Positions 14,047-21,933 of a stretch of 22,733 bases of DNA are shown piece after piece. The position numbers and the translations under genes were made by a program. The stretch spans positions 1 through 22,733 of the forward strand of contig NZ_CABFLM010000064.1 in NCBI RefSeq assembly GCF_901873365.1, in the 5' to 3' direction. Source of the stretch: an uncultured Aggregatibacter sp. (GTDB lineage Bacteria > Pseudomonadota > Gammaproteobacteria > Enterobacterales > Pasteurellaceae). Numbering within the stretch: position 1 is the first letter of the stretch; each line of letters begins with the position of its first letter. The notes under the pieces were generated by a model, which made no database searches, had not been told where the DNA came from, and saw only the letters and a list, made by a program, of their open reading frames with translations.

Positions 14047-15594
14047 ATGACAGATCGCGTTATTATTTTTGATACCACCTTGCGTGATGGCGAGCAAGCG
14101 TTAAAAGCAAGCTTAACCGTTAAAGAGAAATTACAGATTGCTTTAGCACTTGAACGTTTAGGCGTGGATGTGATGGAGGTCGGTTTCCCGGTTTCTTCTC
14201 AAGGCGATTTTGAATCTGTGCAAACTATCGCACGCCATATCAAAAATAGTCGTGTTGCGGCACTTTCCCGAGCGGTAGATAAAGACATTGACGCGGCGTA
14301 TGAAGCCTTAAAAGTGGCGGAAGCTTTCCGTATTCACACTTTTATCGCGAGCTCTGCATTACACGTTGAAGCGAAATTAAAACGCACCTTTGACGATGTA
14401 GCTGAAATGGCGGTGGCAGCAGTGAAACGCGCACGTAACTACACTGACGATGTGGAATTTTCTTGCGAAGATGCAGGACGCACCGGTATCGACAATATCT
14501 GCCGCATTGTGGAAGCGGCAATCAACGCCGGCGCCACCACCGTCAATATTCCCGATACTGTGGGCTACTGCTTGCCAACAGAGTACGGCAACATCATCGC
14601 CCAAGTGCGCAACCGCGTACCGAATATCGACAAAGCCATTATTTCCGTGCACTGCCACAATGACTTAGGCATGGCAACCGCCAACTCTTTAACCGCCGTA
14701 CAAAATGGTGCACGCCAAATTGAATGTACCATCAACGGCATCGGCGAGCGTGCAGGCAACACTGCCTTAGAAGAAGTGGTGATGGCAATGAAAGTTCGTC
14801 AAGAATTTATGGGGGTGGATACACGCATCAACACGCAAGAAATTCATCGCGTCAGCCAAATGGTCAGCCAGCTTTGCAATATGCCGATTCAGCCGAACAA
14901 AGCCATTGTCGGCTCAAACGCCTTTGCGCATTCGTCCGGTATTCACCAAGACGGTATGTTGAAAAACAAAAACACCTACGAAATCATGTCTCCGGAAACT
15001 ATCGGTTTGAAGAAAGAGAAATTGAACCTAACCGCGCGTTCCGGCCGTGCGGCGGTGAAAGGCCACATGACCGACATGGGCTACACCGAACAAGATTACG
15101 ACTTGGATAAATTGTATGATGCCTTCTTGAAATTGGCGGACAAAAAAGGCCAAGTGTTCGATTATGACTTGGAAGCCTTGGCGTTCATTGATATGCAACA
15201 AGGCGATGAAGATCGTTTGGTGTTAGATAAACTTTCAGCGCATTCAACGAAGGAATACCCAGCAACAGCCTTTGTTCAATTGAAGTTGGATGGCAAAAAA
15301 TTAAGTACGTCTTCAATTGGCGGTAACGGCCCGGTGGATGCGGTTTACAATGCGATTTTGAATTTAACCGGCTTAGAGATCAAAATGTCTCACTATAACT
15401 TAACCGCCAAAGGCGAAGGCGCAGAAGCCTTAGGTCAGGTGGACATTGTGGTGGAACACGAAGGCCGTAAATTCCACGGTGTTGGTTTGGCGACAGATAT
15501 CGTTGAATCCTCTGCGTTGGCGTTAGTGCATGCGATTAATGCCATTTATCGCGCGCATAAAGTGGCAGATATTAAGAATCATAAACATCATTAA
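14047..15594 (+). CDS. leuA: 2-isopropylmalate synthase LeuA
   Basis: LeuA condenses acetyl-CoA with 2-oxoisovalerate to 2-isopropylmalate, the committed and Leu-inhibited step of leucine synthesis. The 515 residues fit the enterobacterial-type enzyme (E. coli 523). The N-terminal TIM barrel begins with FDTTLRDGEQ (8-17), which holds the metal ligand Asp9 region, and has the HCHND motif (His202, His204). The GNGPVDAVYNA stretch and the last 120 or so residues form the LeuA dimer domain that binds leucine for feedback control. AAGGAA lies shortly before the ATG. It is the first structural gene of leuABCD, under an attenuator. Confidence 0.96.
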   Translation: MTDRVIIFDTTLRDGEQALKASLTVKEKLQIALALERLGVDVMEVGFPVSSQGDFESVQTIARHIKNSRVAALSRAVDKDIDAAYEALKVAEAFRIHTFIASSALHVEAKLKRTFDDVAEMAVAAVKRARNYTDDVEFSCEDAGRTGIDNICRIVEAAINAGATTVNIPDTVGYCLPTEYGNIIAQVRNRVPNIDKAIISVHCHNDLGMATANSLTAVQNGARQIECTINGIGERAGNTALEEVVMAMKVRQEFMGVDTRINTQEIHRVSQMVSQLCNMPIQPNKAIVGSNAFAHSSGIHQDGMLKNKNTYEIMSPETIGLKKEKLNLTARSGRAAVKGHMTDMGYTEQDYDLDKLYDAFLKLADKKGQVFDYDLEALAFIDMQQGDEDRLVLDKLSAHSTKEYPATAFVQLKLDGKKLSTSSIGGNGPVDAVYNAILNLTGLEIKMSHYNLTAKGEGAEALGQVDIVVEHEGRKFHGVGLATDIVESSALALVHAINAIYRAHKVADIKNHKHH

Positions 15595-15604
15595 TCTATC
15601 GAGT

Positions 15605-15718
15605 TCCCCTCTTTAGCAAAGAGGGGTTAGGAGAGATTTAGCAGAAGTAACATCAACCTCAGTGGTGAATTTTATATCGTTAAAATCTCCCCCCAGCTCC
15701 TCTTTACAAAAGAGGGGA
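15605..15718. repeat. 114-bp palindromic, MITE-like element between leuA and leuB
   Basis: The left arm (15605-15639) and right arm (15683-15718) are imperfect inverted copies of about 35 bases; both have a CCTCTTT...AAAGAGG core and an AAATCTC inner end. Each arm also folds on itself: CCCCTCTTT and AAAGAGGGG around AGC (15606-15626), and CCTCTTT and AAAGAGG around ACA (15699-15715). The centre is AT-rich and codes for nothing. No transposase is present. Confidence 0.78.
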
Positions 15719-15737
15719 GAAAATATGAAGAAAATTA

Positions 15738-15746
15738 ACCGCACTT
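15738..15746 (-). repeat. USS upstream of leuB
   Basis: Exact ACCGCACTT followed by TTG, 27 bases before the leuB ATG. Confidence 0.85.
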
Positions 15747-15773
15747 TTGTGTGAAAAAAATAGGAAAAACAAT

Positions 15774-16850
15774 ATGCAATCATATAACATCGCCGTTCTA
15801 CCGGGAGACGGTATCGGTCCGGAAGTCATGGCGGAAGCCATTAAAGTATTAAACAAAGTCCAAGAAAAATTCGGTTTTAAACTTAATTTCAACGAGTTTT
15901 ATGTGGGTGGTGCTGCAATCGATAATTGCGGTTGCCCATTACCGGCAGATACCCTAAAAGGCTGTGAAGAGGCCGATGCGATTTTATTCGGTTCTGTAGG
16001 TGGGCCAAAATGGACAAACTTACCACCGGATCAACAACCGGAACGCGGTGCATTGTTGCCATTGCGTAAACATTTCAAATTATTCTGTAACCTTCGCCCG
16101 GCAACTCTTTATAAAGGATTGGAGAAATTCTGTCCGTTACGAGCAGACATCGCAGCGAAAGGGTTTGATATGGTGGTTGTGCGAGAATTAACGGGCGGGA
16201 TTTATTTCGGTCAGCCTAAAGGTCGCGAAGGCGAAGGCGCACAAACCAAAGCATTCGATACCGAAGTTTATTACAAATATGAAATCGAGCGCATTGCACG
16301 TGCTGCTTTTGATGCGGCAATGAAACGTCGTAAACACGTGACTTCTGTGGATAAAGCGAACGTATTACAAGCTTCAATCTTATGGCGTGAAACCGTGACT
16401 GAAGTGGCGAAAGACTACCCTGAAGTCACCTTGGATCATATTTATATCGACAACGCGACCATGCAACTTATCAAAGCACCGGAATCTTTCGATGTGCTCC
16501 TCTGTTCCAATATTTTCGGCGATATTATTTCTGATGAAGCGGCAATGATCACCGGTTCCATGGGCATGTTGCCATCGGCTAGCTTAAATGAAGAAGGCTT
16601 TGGTTTATATGAACCGGCTGGCGGTTCTGCCCCTGATATCGCCGGCAAAGGCATTGCCAACCCAATCGCACAAATTCTTTCTGCGGCGATGATGTTGCGT
16701 TACAGCTTCGACTTAAACGAAGCCGCGGATGCCATTGAAAATGCGGTACAAAAAGTCTTAGCAAATGGTCACCGTACCGGTGATCTAGCCGATGACTCAG
16801 CCCCTGTTTCAACTGCGGAAATGGGTACATTGATTGCTGACGCAATTTAA
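15774..16850 (+). CDS. leuB: 3-isopropylmalate dehydrogenase LeuB
   Basis: LeuB oxidises and decarboxylates 3-isopropylmalate with NAD+ to 2-oxoisocaproate. The frame opens at a TTG at 15747, but the ATG at 15774 (MQSYNIAVLPGDGIGPEV) matches the family start and has AGGA 8 bases upstream; this gives 358 residues. Typical stretches are LPGDGIGPEVM, VVRELTGGIYFGQ, and the Mg2+/substrate-binding NIFGDIISDEAAMITGS, followed by FEPAGGSAPDIAG in variant form (YEPAGGSAPDIAGKG). It lies 179 bases after leuA, a gap filled by a palindromic element, and 198 bases before leuC. Confidence 0.95.
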   Translation: MQSYNIAVLPGDGIGPEVMAEAIKVLNKVQEKFGFKLNFNEFYVGGAAIDNCGCPLPADTLKGCEEADAILFGSVGGPKWTNLPPDQQPERGALLPLRKHFKLFCNLRPATLYKGLEKFCPLRADIAAKGFDMVVVRELTGGIYFGQPKGREGEGAQTKAFDTEVYYKYEIERIARAAFDAAMKRRKHVTSVDKANVLQASILWRETVTEVAKDYPEVTLDHIYIDNATMQLIKAPESFDVLLCSNIFGDIISDEAAMITGSMGMLPSASLNEEGFGLYEPAGGSAPDIAGKGIANPIAQILSAAMMLRYSFDLNEAADAIENAVQKVLANGHRTGDLADDSAPVSTAEMGTLIADAI

Positions 16851-16859
16851 GTCGCAATC

Positions 16860-16885
16860 GATAGCGCGCGTCTCCCGACGCGTGC
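16860..16885 (-). repeat. REP-like palindromic unit, left member of inverted pair
   Basis: It starts GATAGCGCGCGTCTC and ends GACGCGTGC. It is the exact reverse complement of 2489-2514 over 26 bases, more than 14 kb away. Confidence 0.85.
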
Positions 16886-16904
16886 TTATATAAATAAAAT
16901 TAGG

Positions 16905-16930
16905 GCACGCGTCAGGAGACGCGCGCCATC
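16905..16930 (+). repeat. REP-like palindromic unit, right member of inverted pair
   Basis: It differs from 2489-2514 at two of 26 positions (GTCAGG for GTCGGG, and GCCATC for GCTATC). With the unit at 16860 it can form one large hairpin with a 19-base AT-rich loop in the leuB-leuC transcript. Confidence 0.83.
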
Positions 16931-16973
16931 AATGTGGGAGTCTAGTTATCTGGTACAGCCCCAAAAAAAATTA

Positions 16974-17012
16974 AAGTGCGGTTTAAAAACACAGTCAAAT
17001 TTGACCGCACTT
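16974..17012. repeat. inverted USS pair upstream of leuC
   Basis: AAGTGCGGT (16974-16982) and ACCGCACTT (17004-17012) are 21 bases apart and can form a 9-bp hairpin. No T-run follows, so read-through into leuC is expected, unlike the similar pair at 13552. Confidence 0.85.
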
Positions 17013-17048
17013 ACTCTAACAAAAGCCCCTAACGAATTGAGAAAAATT

Positions 17049-18458
17049 ATGGCAAAAACTCTTTATGAAAAATTATTCGATGCCCATGTGGTGTATGAAG
17101 CCGAAGGCGAAACGCCGATTTTGTATATCAACCGTCATTTAATCCATGAAGTGACCAGTCCACAAGCCTTTGACGGTTTGCGTGTTGCAGGCCGTCAAGT
17201 GCGTCAAGTGAGCAAAACCTTCGGTACTATGGATCACAGTATTTCTACCCAAGTACGCGATGTCAATAAACTTGAAGGCCAAGCGAAAATTCAAGTGTTG
17301 GAGCTTGCAAAAAACACGAAAGCGACCGGTATTCAATTATTCGACATGACCACGAAAGAACAAGGTATCGTGCATGTGATGGGACCGGAACAAGGCTTAA
17401 CTTTGCCAGGTATGACGATCGTCTGCGGTGACTCTCATACCGCTACCCACGGTGCTTTTGGTGCCTTAGCATTTGGTATTGGCACCTCCGAAGTAGAACA
17501 CGTTTTAGCCACACAAACCTTAAAACAAGCTCGCGCAAAAAGCATGAAAATTGAAGTGCGCGGCAAAGTCGCTCCGGGCATTACCGCAAAAGATATTATT
17601 CTTGCCATTATCGGTAAAACCACCATGGCAGGCGGTACAGGTCACGTGGTGGAATTCTGTGGCGAAGCGATTCGTGATCTTTCCATGGAAGGCAGAATGA
17701 CTGTTTGTAATATGGCGATTGAAATGGGTGCGAAAGCCGGCTTAATCGCACCAGATGAAACCACTTTCGACTATTTAAAAGGCCGTCCACACGCACCGAA
17801 AGGTAAAGATTGGGATGATGCAGTCGCTTATTGGAAAACATTAAAATCCGATGATGATGCGAAATTTGACACTGTCATCACATTAGAAGCCAAAGATATT
17901 GCACCGCAAGTCACTTGGGGAACAAACCCGGGACAAGTAATCGGTATCGATCAACGCGTACCAAATCCAGCAGAAATGACCGATCCCGTGACTCGTGCCT
18001 CTGCTGAAAAAGCCTTGACTTATATTGGCTTAGAAGCTAACGCTGATTTAAAAGAAATCCCGGTGGATCAAGTGTTTATCGGTTCTTGCACCAATGCGCG
18101 TATCGAAGACTTACGCGCTGCAGCAGCGGTGATGAAAGGTCGCAAAAAAGCCGATAACGTAAAACGCATTTTAGTGGTACCGGGTTCCGGTTTAGTGAAA
18201 GAACAAGCGGAAAAAGAAGGCTTGGATAAAATCTTTATTGAAGCGGGGGCTGAATGGCGTAATCCGGGCTGCTCAATGTGCTTAGGGATGAACGATGACC
18301 GGTTGGGCGAATGGGAACGTTGTGCCTCCACTTCGAATCGTAACTTTGAAGGTCGCCAAGGCCGTAACGGACGTACCCACTTGGTGAGCCCTGCCATGGC
18401 TGCCGCAGCAGGAATGTTCGGTAAATTCGTTGATATTCGTGACGTAACATTAAACTAA
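17049..18458 (+). CDS. leuC: 3-isopropylmalate dehydratase large subunit LeuC
   Basis: LeuC with LeuD forms isopropylmalate isomerase, an aconitase-family enzyme that converts 2- to 3-isopropylmalate. The open frame extends back to 16932, but that part would read through the repeats and USS pair; the ATG at 17049 gives MAKTLYEKLFDAHVV, the family start, and 469 residues (E. coli 466). The [4Fe-4S] ligands are Cys347 (GSCTNARIEDL), Cys408 and Cys411 (NPGCSMCLGMN). CGDSHTATHGAFGALAFGIG is the substrate loop, here given only to its typical length. The ribosome binding site is a weak GAGAAA. leuD follows after 25 bases. Confidence 0.95.
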   Translation: MAKTLYEKLFDAHVVYEAEGETPILYINRHLIHEVTSPQAFDGLRVAGRQVRQVSKTFGTMDHSISTQVRDVNKLEGQAKIQVLELAKNTKATGIQLFDMTTKEQGIVHVMGPEQGLTLPGMTIVCGDSHTATHGAFGALAFGIGTSEVEHVLATQTLKQARAKSMKIEVRGKVAPGITAKDIILAIIGKTTMAGGTGHVVEFCGEAIRDLSMEGRMTVCNMAIEMGAKAGLIAPDETTFDYLKGRPHAPKGKDWDDAVAYWKTLKSDDDAKFDTVITLEAKDIAPQVTWGTNPGQVIGIDQRVPNPAEMTDPVTRASAEKALTYIGLEANADLKEIPVDQVFIGSCTNARIEDLRAAAAVMKGRKKADNVKRILVVPGSGLVKEQAEKEGLDKIFIEAGAEWRNPGCSMCLGMNDDRLGEWERCASTSNRNFEGRQGRNGRTHLVSPAMAAAAGMFGKFVDIRDVTLN

Positions 18459-18483
18459 GGCCACAAGAAGAGGAAAAAGAAAA

Positions 18484-19086
18484 ATGGCAGGATTTAAACA
18501 ACTTTCAGGCTTAGTAGTGCCATTGGATGCCGCGAATGTGGACACAGATGCGATTATTCCAAAACAATTTTTACAAGCCATTACCCGCGTAGGTTTCGGC
18601 AAACACTTATTCCATGAATGGCGTTATTTGGATGTAGAAGGCACCAATCCGAATCCGGAATTTGTGCTGAATTACCCACAATATCAGGGGGCGACTATTT
18701 TATTAGCACGCAAAAACCTCGGCTGTGGTTCTTCGCGTGAACACGCCCCTTGGGCATTAGCCGATTATGGTTTCAAAGTGATGATCGCACCCAGTTTCGC
18801 GGATATTTTCTATAACAATAGCTTGAATAATCATATGTTACCAATTCGTTTAAGCGAAGAGGAAGTGGAAGAAATCTTCCAATGGATATGGGCAAATGAG
18901 GGCAAACAAATCCATGTAGATTTGGAGGCGATGACAGTCACCGTAGGCGACAAAGTTTATACCTTTGAACTCGATGAATTCCGCCGTCATTGTTTGTTAA
19001 ACGGCTTAGATAATATCGGTTTAACCCTTCAACACGAAGACAAAATCGCAGAATACGAAAGCAAAATTCCGGCATTCTTGCGTTAA
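18484..19086 (+). CDS. leuD: 3-isopropylmalate dehydratase small subunit LeuD
   Basis: LeuD is the small swivelling subunit of isopropylmalate isomerase and completes the active site of LeuC. The 200 residues match the bacterial subunit (E. coli 201). Typical stretches are VDTDAIIPKQFL near the N-terminus and the substrate-binding GCGSSREHAPWAL. AGAGGA lies about 10 bases before the ATG. It is the last gene of the leuABCD operon and is followed by a strong terminator. Confidence 0.96.
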   Translation: MAGFKQLSGLVVPLDAANVDTDAIIPKQFLQAITRVGFGKHLFHEWRYLDVEGTNPNPEFVLNYPQYQGATILLARKNLGCGSSREHAPWALADYGFKVMIAPSFADIFYNNSLNNHMLPIRLSEEEVEEIFQWIWANEGKQIHVDLEAMTVTVGDKVYTFELDEFRRHCLLNGLDNIGLTLQHEDKIAEYESKIPAFLR

Positions 19087-19124
19087 CTTTTTATCACTCG
19101 GAAAGCAGATATTTTCTGCGCTAA

Positions 19125-19152
19125 AAGGCGGACAAATTGTCCGCCTTCTTTT
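19125..19152 (+). terminator. rho-independent terminator of the leu operon
   Basis: AAGGCGGACAA (19125-19135) and TTGTCCGCCTT (19137-19147) form a GC-rich stem, followed by CTTTTC. An A-run on the left side may let it also act on the convergent methyltransferase transcript. Confidence 0.9.
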
Positions 19153-19175
19153 CTCAAAAAACACATCAAAAACCG

Positions 19176-19184
19176 ACCGCACTT
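19176..19184 (-). repeat. USS at the methyltransferase stop codon
   Basis: Exact ACCGCACTT. Its last base is part of the TAA stop (plus-strand TTA at 19184-19186) of the minus-strand gene. Confidence 0.85.
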
Positions 19185-19936
19185 TATGTGTTTTTTCTCG
19201 CCTTAACAAACAATAACACCGGGCGATGTTGTAAATCTTTAAATTCATCCTGCCATTGTGGTTGGTCTGCAAGCATGGGCTCCGCCATTTGCTCAATGTG
19301 AAAACCGGCGGAAATCAAATTGTTGATGATGGTCGCCGTGGTGCGGTGGTAGGTAGTGAAAGGTTGTTTAAACCAGTTGCGTTGGCGTTCGCCTTCATCC
19401 CGATAGAAATTCAGACGATAGGCGAGTTGGCGTTTTTGCGCGTCTTTTTCCCAACGCTCACCGCCTTGATAACAAGTCACAATGGGATGCTCTTGAGAGA
19501 AAACCAATTGTCCGTTTGGTTTCAGTTTGTCATAAATTTTTGCTAATAAGGCAGGAAAATCCTGCACATAATGAAAAGCAAAGGAACCGGTGATTAAATC
19601 AAAACCGCCCTCATTTAACTGTTCTAAACGTTCCATGGGGGCTTGCTCCAGTAAAAAGTGCGGTCGAAATTCGGCGAGATTTTTTGCTGCCTGCTGCAAC
19701 ATGGCTTGAGATAAATCGATGCCGGCAACAAACGCCGCGCCCCGTTCTAAATAGAGCTTGAGATGTTCTCCGCAACCACAGCCTAAATCTAAAATACGCT
19801 TACCCGACACATCACCGACTAAGCCCAACATAGTGGGCTTTTCGACGATTTCATTTAAGCTGTTCGGGTTGCTACGCAGTTTCTGATACAGGTCGAAAAA
19901 ACCGTCCTTGTCATACACGCTTTGCTTGTCTTGCAT
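19184..19936 (-). CDS. class I SAM-dependent methyltransferase
   Basis: The 250-residue protein has a Rossmann-fold methyltransferase core. Motif I is ILDLGCGCGEHL, followed by the acidic residue GIDLSQAML that contacts the ribose, and FDLITGSFAFHYV then LKPNGQLVFSQEHP further on. The HPI/W-K/R-rich second half resembles the UbiE/UbiG/YafE group of small-molecule methyltransferases more than rRNA or DNA enzymes. The frame extends to a TTG at 19966, but the ATG at 19936 with AGGA 5 bases upstream is better. That ATG lies one base after the mtr stop, and its ribosome binding site is inside mtr, so translation is probably coupled. Substrate unknown; a tie to an aromatic amino acid product is only an idea. 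Confidence 0.85.
   Translation of the reverse strand: MQDKQSVYDKDGFFDLYQKLRSNPNSLNEIVEKPTMLGLVGDVSGKRILDLGCGCGEHLKLYLERGAAFVAGIDLSQAMLQQAAKNLAEFRPHFLLEQAPMERLEQLNEGGFDLITGSFAFHYVQDFPALLAKIYDKLKPNGQLVFSQEHPIVTCYQGGERWEKDAQKRQLAYRLNFYRDEGERQRNWFKQPFTTYHRTTATIINNLISAGFHIEQMAEPMLADQPQWQDEFKDLQHRPVLLFVKARKNT
19656..19664 (+). repeat. USS inside the methyltransferase gene
   Basis: Exact AAGTGCGGT on the plus strand; the minus-strand gene reads it within RPHF. Confidence 0.85.
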
Positions 19937-19937
19937 A

Positions 19938-21182
19938 TTATCCTTTGAAGTCGGCAATCCAACCAAACTGCAATGCCACTTGTGCGAAGATATTCAATAA
20001 CCCGAATAAAATCACGAAATACACCATGAAGTTGCCGCCGTGTACACGATAGGTGGCATTCGGGAATTTTTTGCGGCTGGCTTTTGCCAACAACGCCGGC
20101 ACGATGGCTGCCCAAATCGTAGCGGCTAAACCCGCGTAACCGATGGCAATAACGAAACCAAATGGGAATTGCAAACTCAGCAATAATGGCGGCAGGAAAG
20201 TGACTAATGTCGTTTTCGTGCGTCCTAAGCGGCTGTCATCAAATTTACACAAGTCAGCGATGTAATCGAATAAGCCTAAGGTGACACCAAGGAAAGAACT
20301 GGCGATGGCCATGTAGGCAAAGAAATTCAAAATAATCCCGATGTAATCGGTTTGGATGTATTTATTCAAGGCTTCTAGCAAGGCCGCCACATCACCGCCT
20401 TTGGCAATCACCGGTGCAAACTCGGTGCGCGGTAAGTTACCTTGAACGGCAAGCTGCCACAAAATATAAATAATCAACGCCAAACCGGTGCCAAGGAAAA
20501 TGGATTTCATCACGCGCTTCCCGTCACGATCATAGTATTTCACCAAACTCGGGACGTTGCCGTGGAAACCGAACGACACCAAACACACCGGAAGTGCGGT
20601 CAAAATATAAGGTAAATATTGCTGTTCGCCCTGTGCCATGGTGTTAAGCAACACATCGGCTTTCACCGAACTCAACAAACCGGAGGTGGAAAGGAAGAAA
20701 GAAATGATCATACCGGCAATTAACACCGTACTAAAACGGTCAACTGCTTTAGTAGAAAACCACACAAACGCCGCCAACACAAAACAGAAAATCAAAGAGC
20801 CTGCAGTGCGTCCCACTTCCACGTTTTCACCTAACTGATTCAGGAAACTTTCCGTAATGCTGCCGCCGGAAGTGATGTAAGCATAAGTAAGAATGTAAAG
20901 CACAAAGGCGACAGACAAACCATTAATCACATTCCAGCCTTTGCCTAATAAATCGGTCACAATCGTATCGAAACTGGCGCCGGTGGGATAATGCAAATTG
21001 GCTTCCAAAATCATTAAGCCCGACGTAGTCATACAAAACCAAGTATAAATCAAAATCGCAATAGCGCCGAAAAACCAAACACCGGCAGTAGAAGTTGGAT
21101 TGGCAAGCATACCTGCACCAATTGCCGTACCTGCAATAATCATTGCGCCACCGAGTAAGGAAGGGCGTTTTTGTGTTGTCAT
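19938..21182 (-). CDS. mtr: tryptophan-specific permease of the HAAAP family (Mtr)
   Basis: This is an inner-membrane aromatic amino acid:proton symporter of the hydroxy/aromatic amino acid permease (HAAAP) family. The 414 residues are almost entirely hydrophobic with about 11 spans. It resembles E. coli Mtr over the whole length, for example SLLGGAMIIAGTAIGAGM, ITFFLS-like stretches, FHGNVPSLVKYY, SSFLGVTLGLFDYIADL and IGYAGLAATIWAAIVPALL. TyrP is the nearest alternative, but these stretches, and FDTIVTDLLGKGWNVINGLS, favour Mtr. The frame extends to 21269, but the ATG at 21182 (MTTQKRPSLLGG) has GAGAGGA 8 bases upstream. A TrpR-type operator in its promoter supports tryptophan as substrate. 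An in-gene USS at 20592 is read as TAL. Confidence 0.9.
   Translation of the reverse strand: MTTQKRPSLLGGAMIIAGTAIGAGMLANPTSTAGVWFFGAIAILIYTWFCMTTSGLMILEANLHYPTGASFDTIVTDLLGKGWNVINGLSVAFVLYILTYAYITSGGSITESFLNQLGENVEVGRTAGSLIFCFVLAAFVWFSTKAVDRFSTVLIAGMIISFFLSTSGLLSSVKADVLLNTMAQGEQQYLPYILTALPVCLVSFGFHGNVPSLVKYYDRDGKRVMKSIFLGTGLALIIYILWQLAVQGNLPRTEFAPVIAKGGDVAALLEALNKYIQTDYIGIILNFFAYMAIASSFLGVTLGLFDYIADLCKFDDSRLGRTKTTLVTFLPPLLLSLQFPFGFVIAIGYAGLAATIWAAIVPALLAKASRKKFPNATYRVHGGNFMVYFVILFGLLNIFAQVALQFGWIADFKG
20592..20600 (+). repeat. USS inside mtr
   Basis: Exact AAGTGCGGT on the plus strand; the minus-strand gene reads ACC GCA CTT as TAL. Confidence 0.85.
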
Positions 21183-21207
21183 TGTAAAATCCTCTCTCAA
21201 AAAATTT

Positions 21208-21240
21208 GGACTATTATAATAGTACAGTAACAAAAGACAA
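21208..21240 (-). promoter_or_regulatory. mtr promoter overlapping a TrpR-type operator
   Basis: On the minus strand the -35 candidate is TTGTCT (21240-21235) and the -10 is TATAAT (21218-21213), 16 bases apart. The -10 sits inside GTACT-N8-AGTCC (21225-21208). Both half-sites fit the TrpR rule GNACT, and the 8-base spacing equals that of the E. coli trp operator. The inner 14 bases are a perfect palindrome. Repression by TrpR with tryptophan would follow. Confidence 0.68.
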
Positions 21241-21270
21241 CCGGATTTTATCATGTCATTTTCCCACAAC

Positions 21271-21300
21271 TCGACAAATGAAGCCGATTACCGCTATAAT
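21271..21300 (+). promoter_or_regulatory. ppa promoter
   Basis: TCGACA (21271-21276) and a perfect TATAAT (21295-21300) are 18 bases apart, with the start site near 21307 and about 30 bases of leader before the ATG. Confidence 0.65.
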
Positions 21301-21336
21301 TGCAACGTTTATTTAACTCACAAGAAGGAATAACAA

Positions 21337-21864
21337 ATGGGCTTAGAAAGCGTACCGGCAGGTAAAGAATTACCAGATGACATCTATGTTGTTATTGAAA
21401 TCCCTGCAAACTCTGATCCAATCAAATACGAAGTAGATAAAGAAACCGGCACATTATTTGTGGACCGTTTCATGGCAACCGCAATGTTCTATCCGGCAAA
21501 CTACGGTTATGTGAACAATACCTTATCTTCTGACGGCGACCCGGTTGACGTATTAGTGCCAACACCGTATCCGTTACAACCTGGCTCCGTTATTCGTTGC
21601 CGTCCGGTAGGCGTGTTGAAAATGACCGATGAAGCCGGTGGCGATGCGAAAGTCGTTGCGGTACCGCACACGAAATTAAGCAAAGAATACGACCACATCA
21701 AAGACGTAGGCGATTTACCGGAATTATTAAAAGCACAAATTAAACACTTCTTCGAAAGCTACAAAGCGTTAGAAGCAGGTAAATGGGTGAAAGTTGAAGG
21801 ATGGGAAGGCGTTGACGCAGCGCGCAAAGAAATCCTTGATTCATTTGAACGTGCGAAAAAATAA
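21337..21864 (+). CDS. ppa: inorganic pyrophosphatase (family I)
   Basis: Ppa hydrolyses pyrophosphate to two phosphates in the cytoplasm and so drives polymer synthesis forward. The 175 residues match family I (E. coli 176). Active-site groups are EIPANSDPIKYEVDK (Glu21, Lys30) and YGYVNNTLSSDGDPVDVLV, with Asp66, Asp68 and Asp71 as Mg2+ ligands. AAGGA (21325-21329) lies 7 bases before the ATG. It is divergent from mtr and followed by a terminator. Confidence 0.96.
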   Translation: MGLESVPAGKELPDDIYVVIEIPANSDPIKYEVDKETGTLFVDRFMATAMFYPANYGYVNNTLSSDGDPVDVLVPTPYPLQPGSVIRCRPVGVLKMTDEAGGDAKVVAVPHTKLSKEYDHIKDVGDLPELLKAQIKHFFESYKALEAGKWVKVEGWEGVDAARKEILDSFERAKK

Positions 21865-21877
21865 TAAAATTCTAGAC

Positions 21878-21907
21878 AGACCGCGCTTTTAAGGTGCGGT
21901 CTTTTTT
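21878..21907 (+). terminator. terminator after ppa built from degenerate USS
   Basis: AGACCGCGC (21878-21886) and GTGCGGTCT (21894-21902) form a 9-bp stem with one G·T pair, followed by a T-run. Each arm is one base away from the uptake core (ACCGCGCTT and AGGTGCGGT), so it appears to be a decaying inverted USS pair. Confidence 0.85.
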
Positions 21908-21933
21908 ACACACAAATCTATGAGGGAAAATTT

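Noticed and set aside
16860..16930. Terminator ending a leuAB transcript
   Set aside because: The hairpin is strong but is not followed by a T-run, and leuCD has no convincing promoter of its own.
16932..17048. N-terminal extension of leuC by 39 residues from an upstream ATG
   Set aside because: The extension reads through the USS pair and spacer DNA, and the family start MAKTLYEKLF lies at 17049.
21183..21269. N-terminal extension of mtr by 29 residues
   Set aside because: It would read through the promoter and operator; the ATG at 21182 has a good ribosome binding site and the family start.
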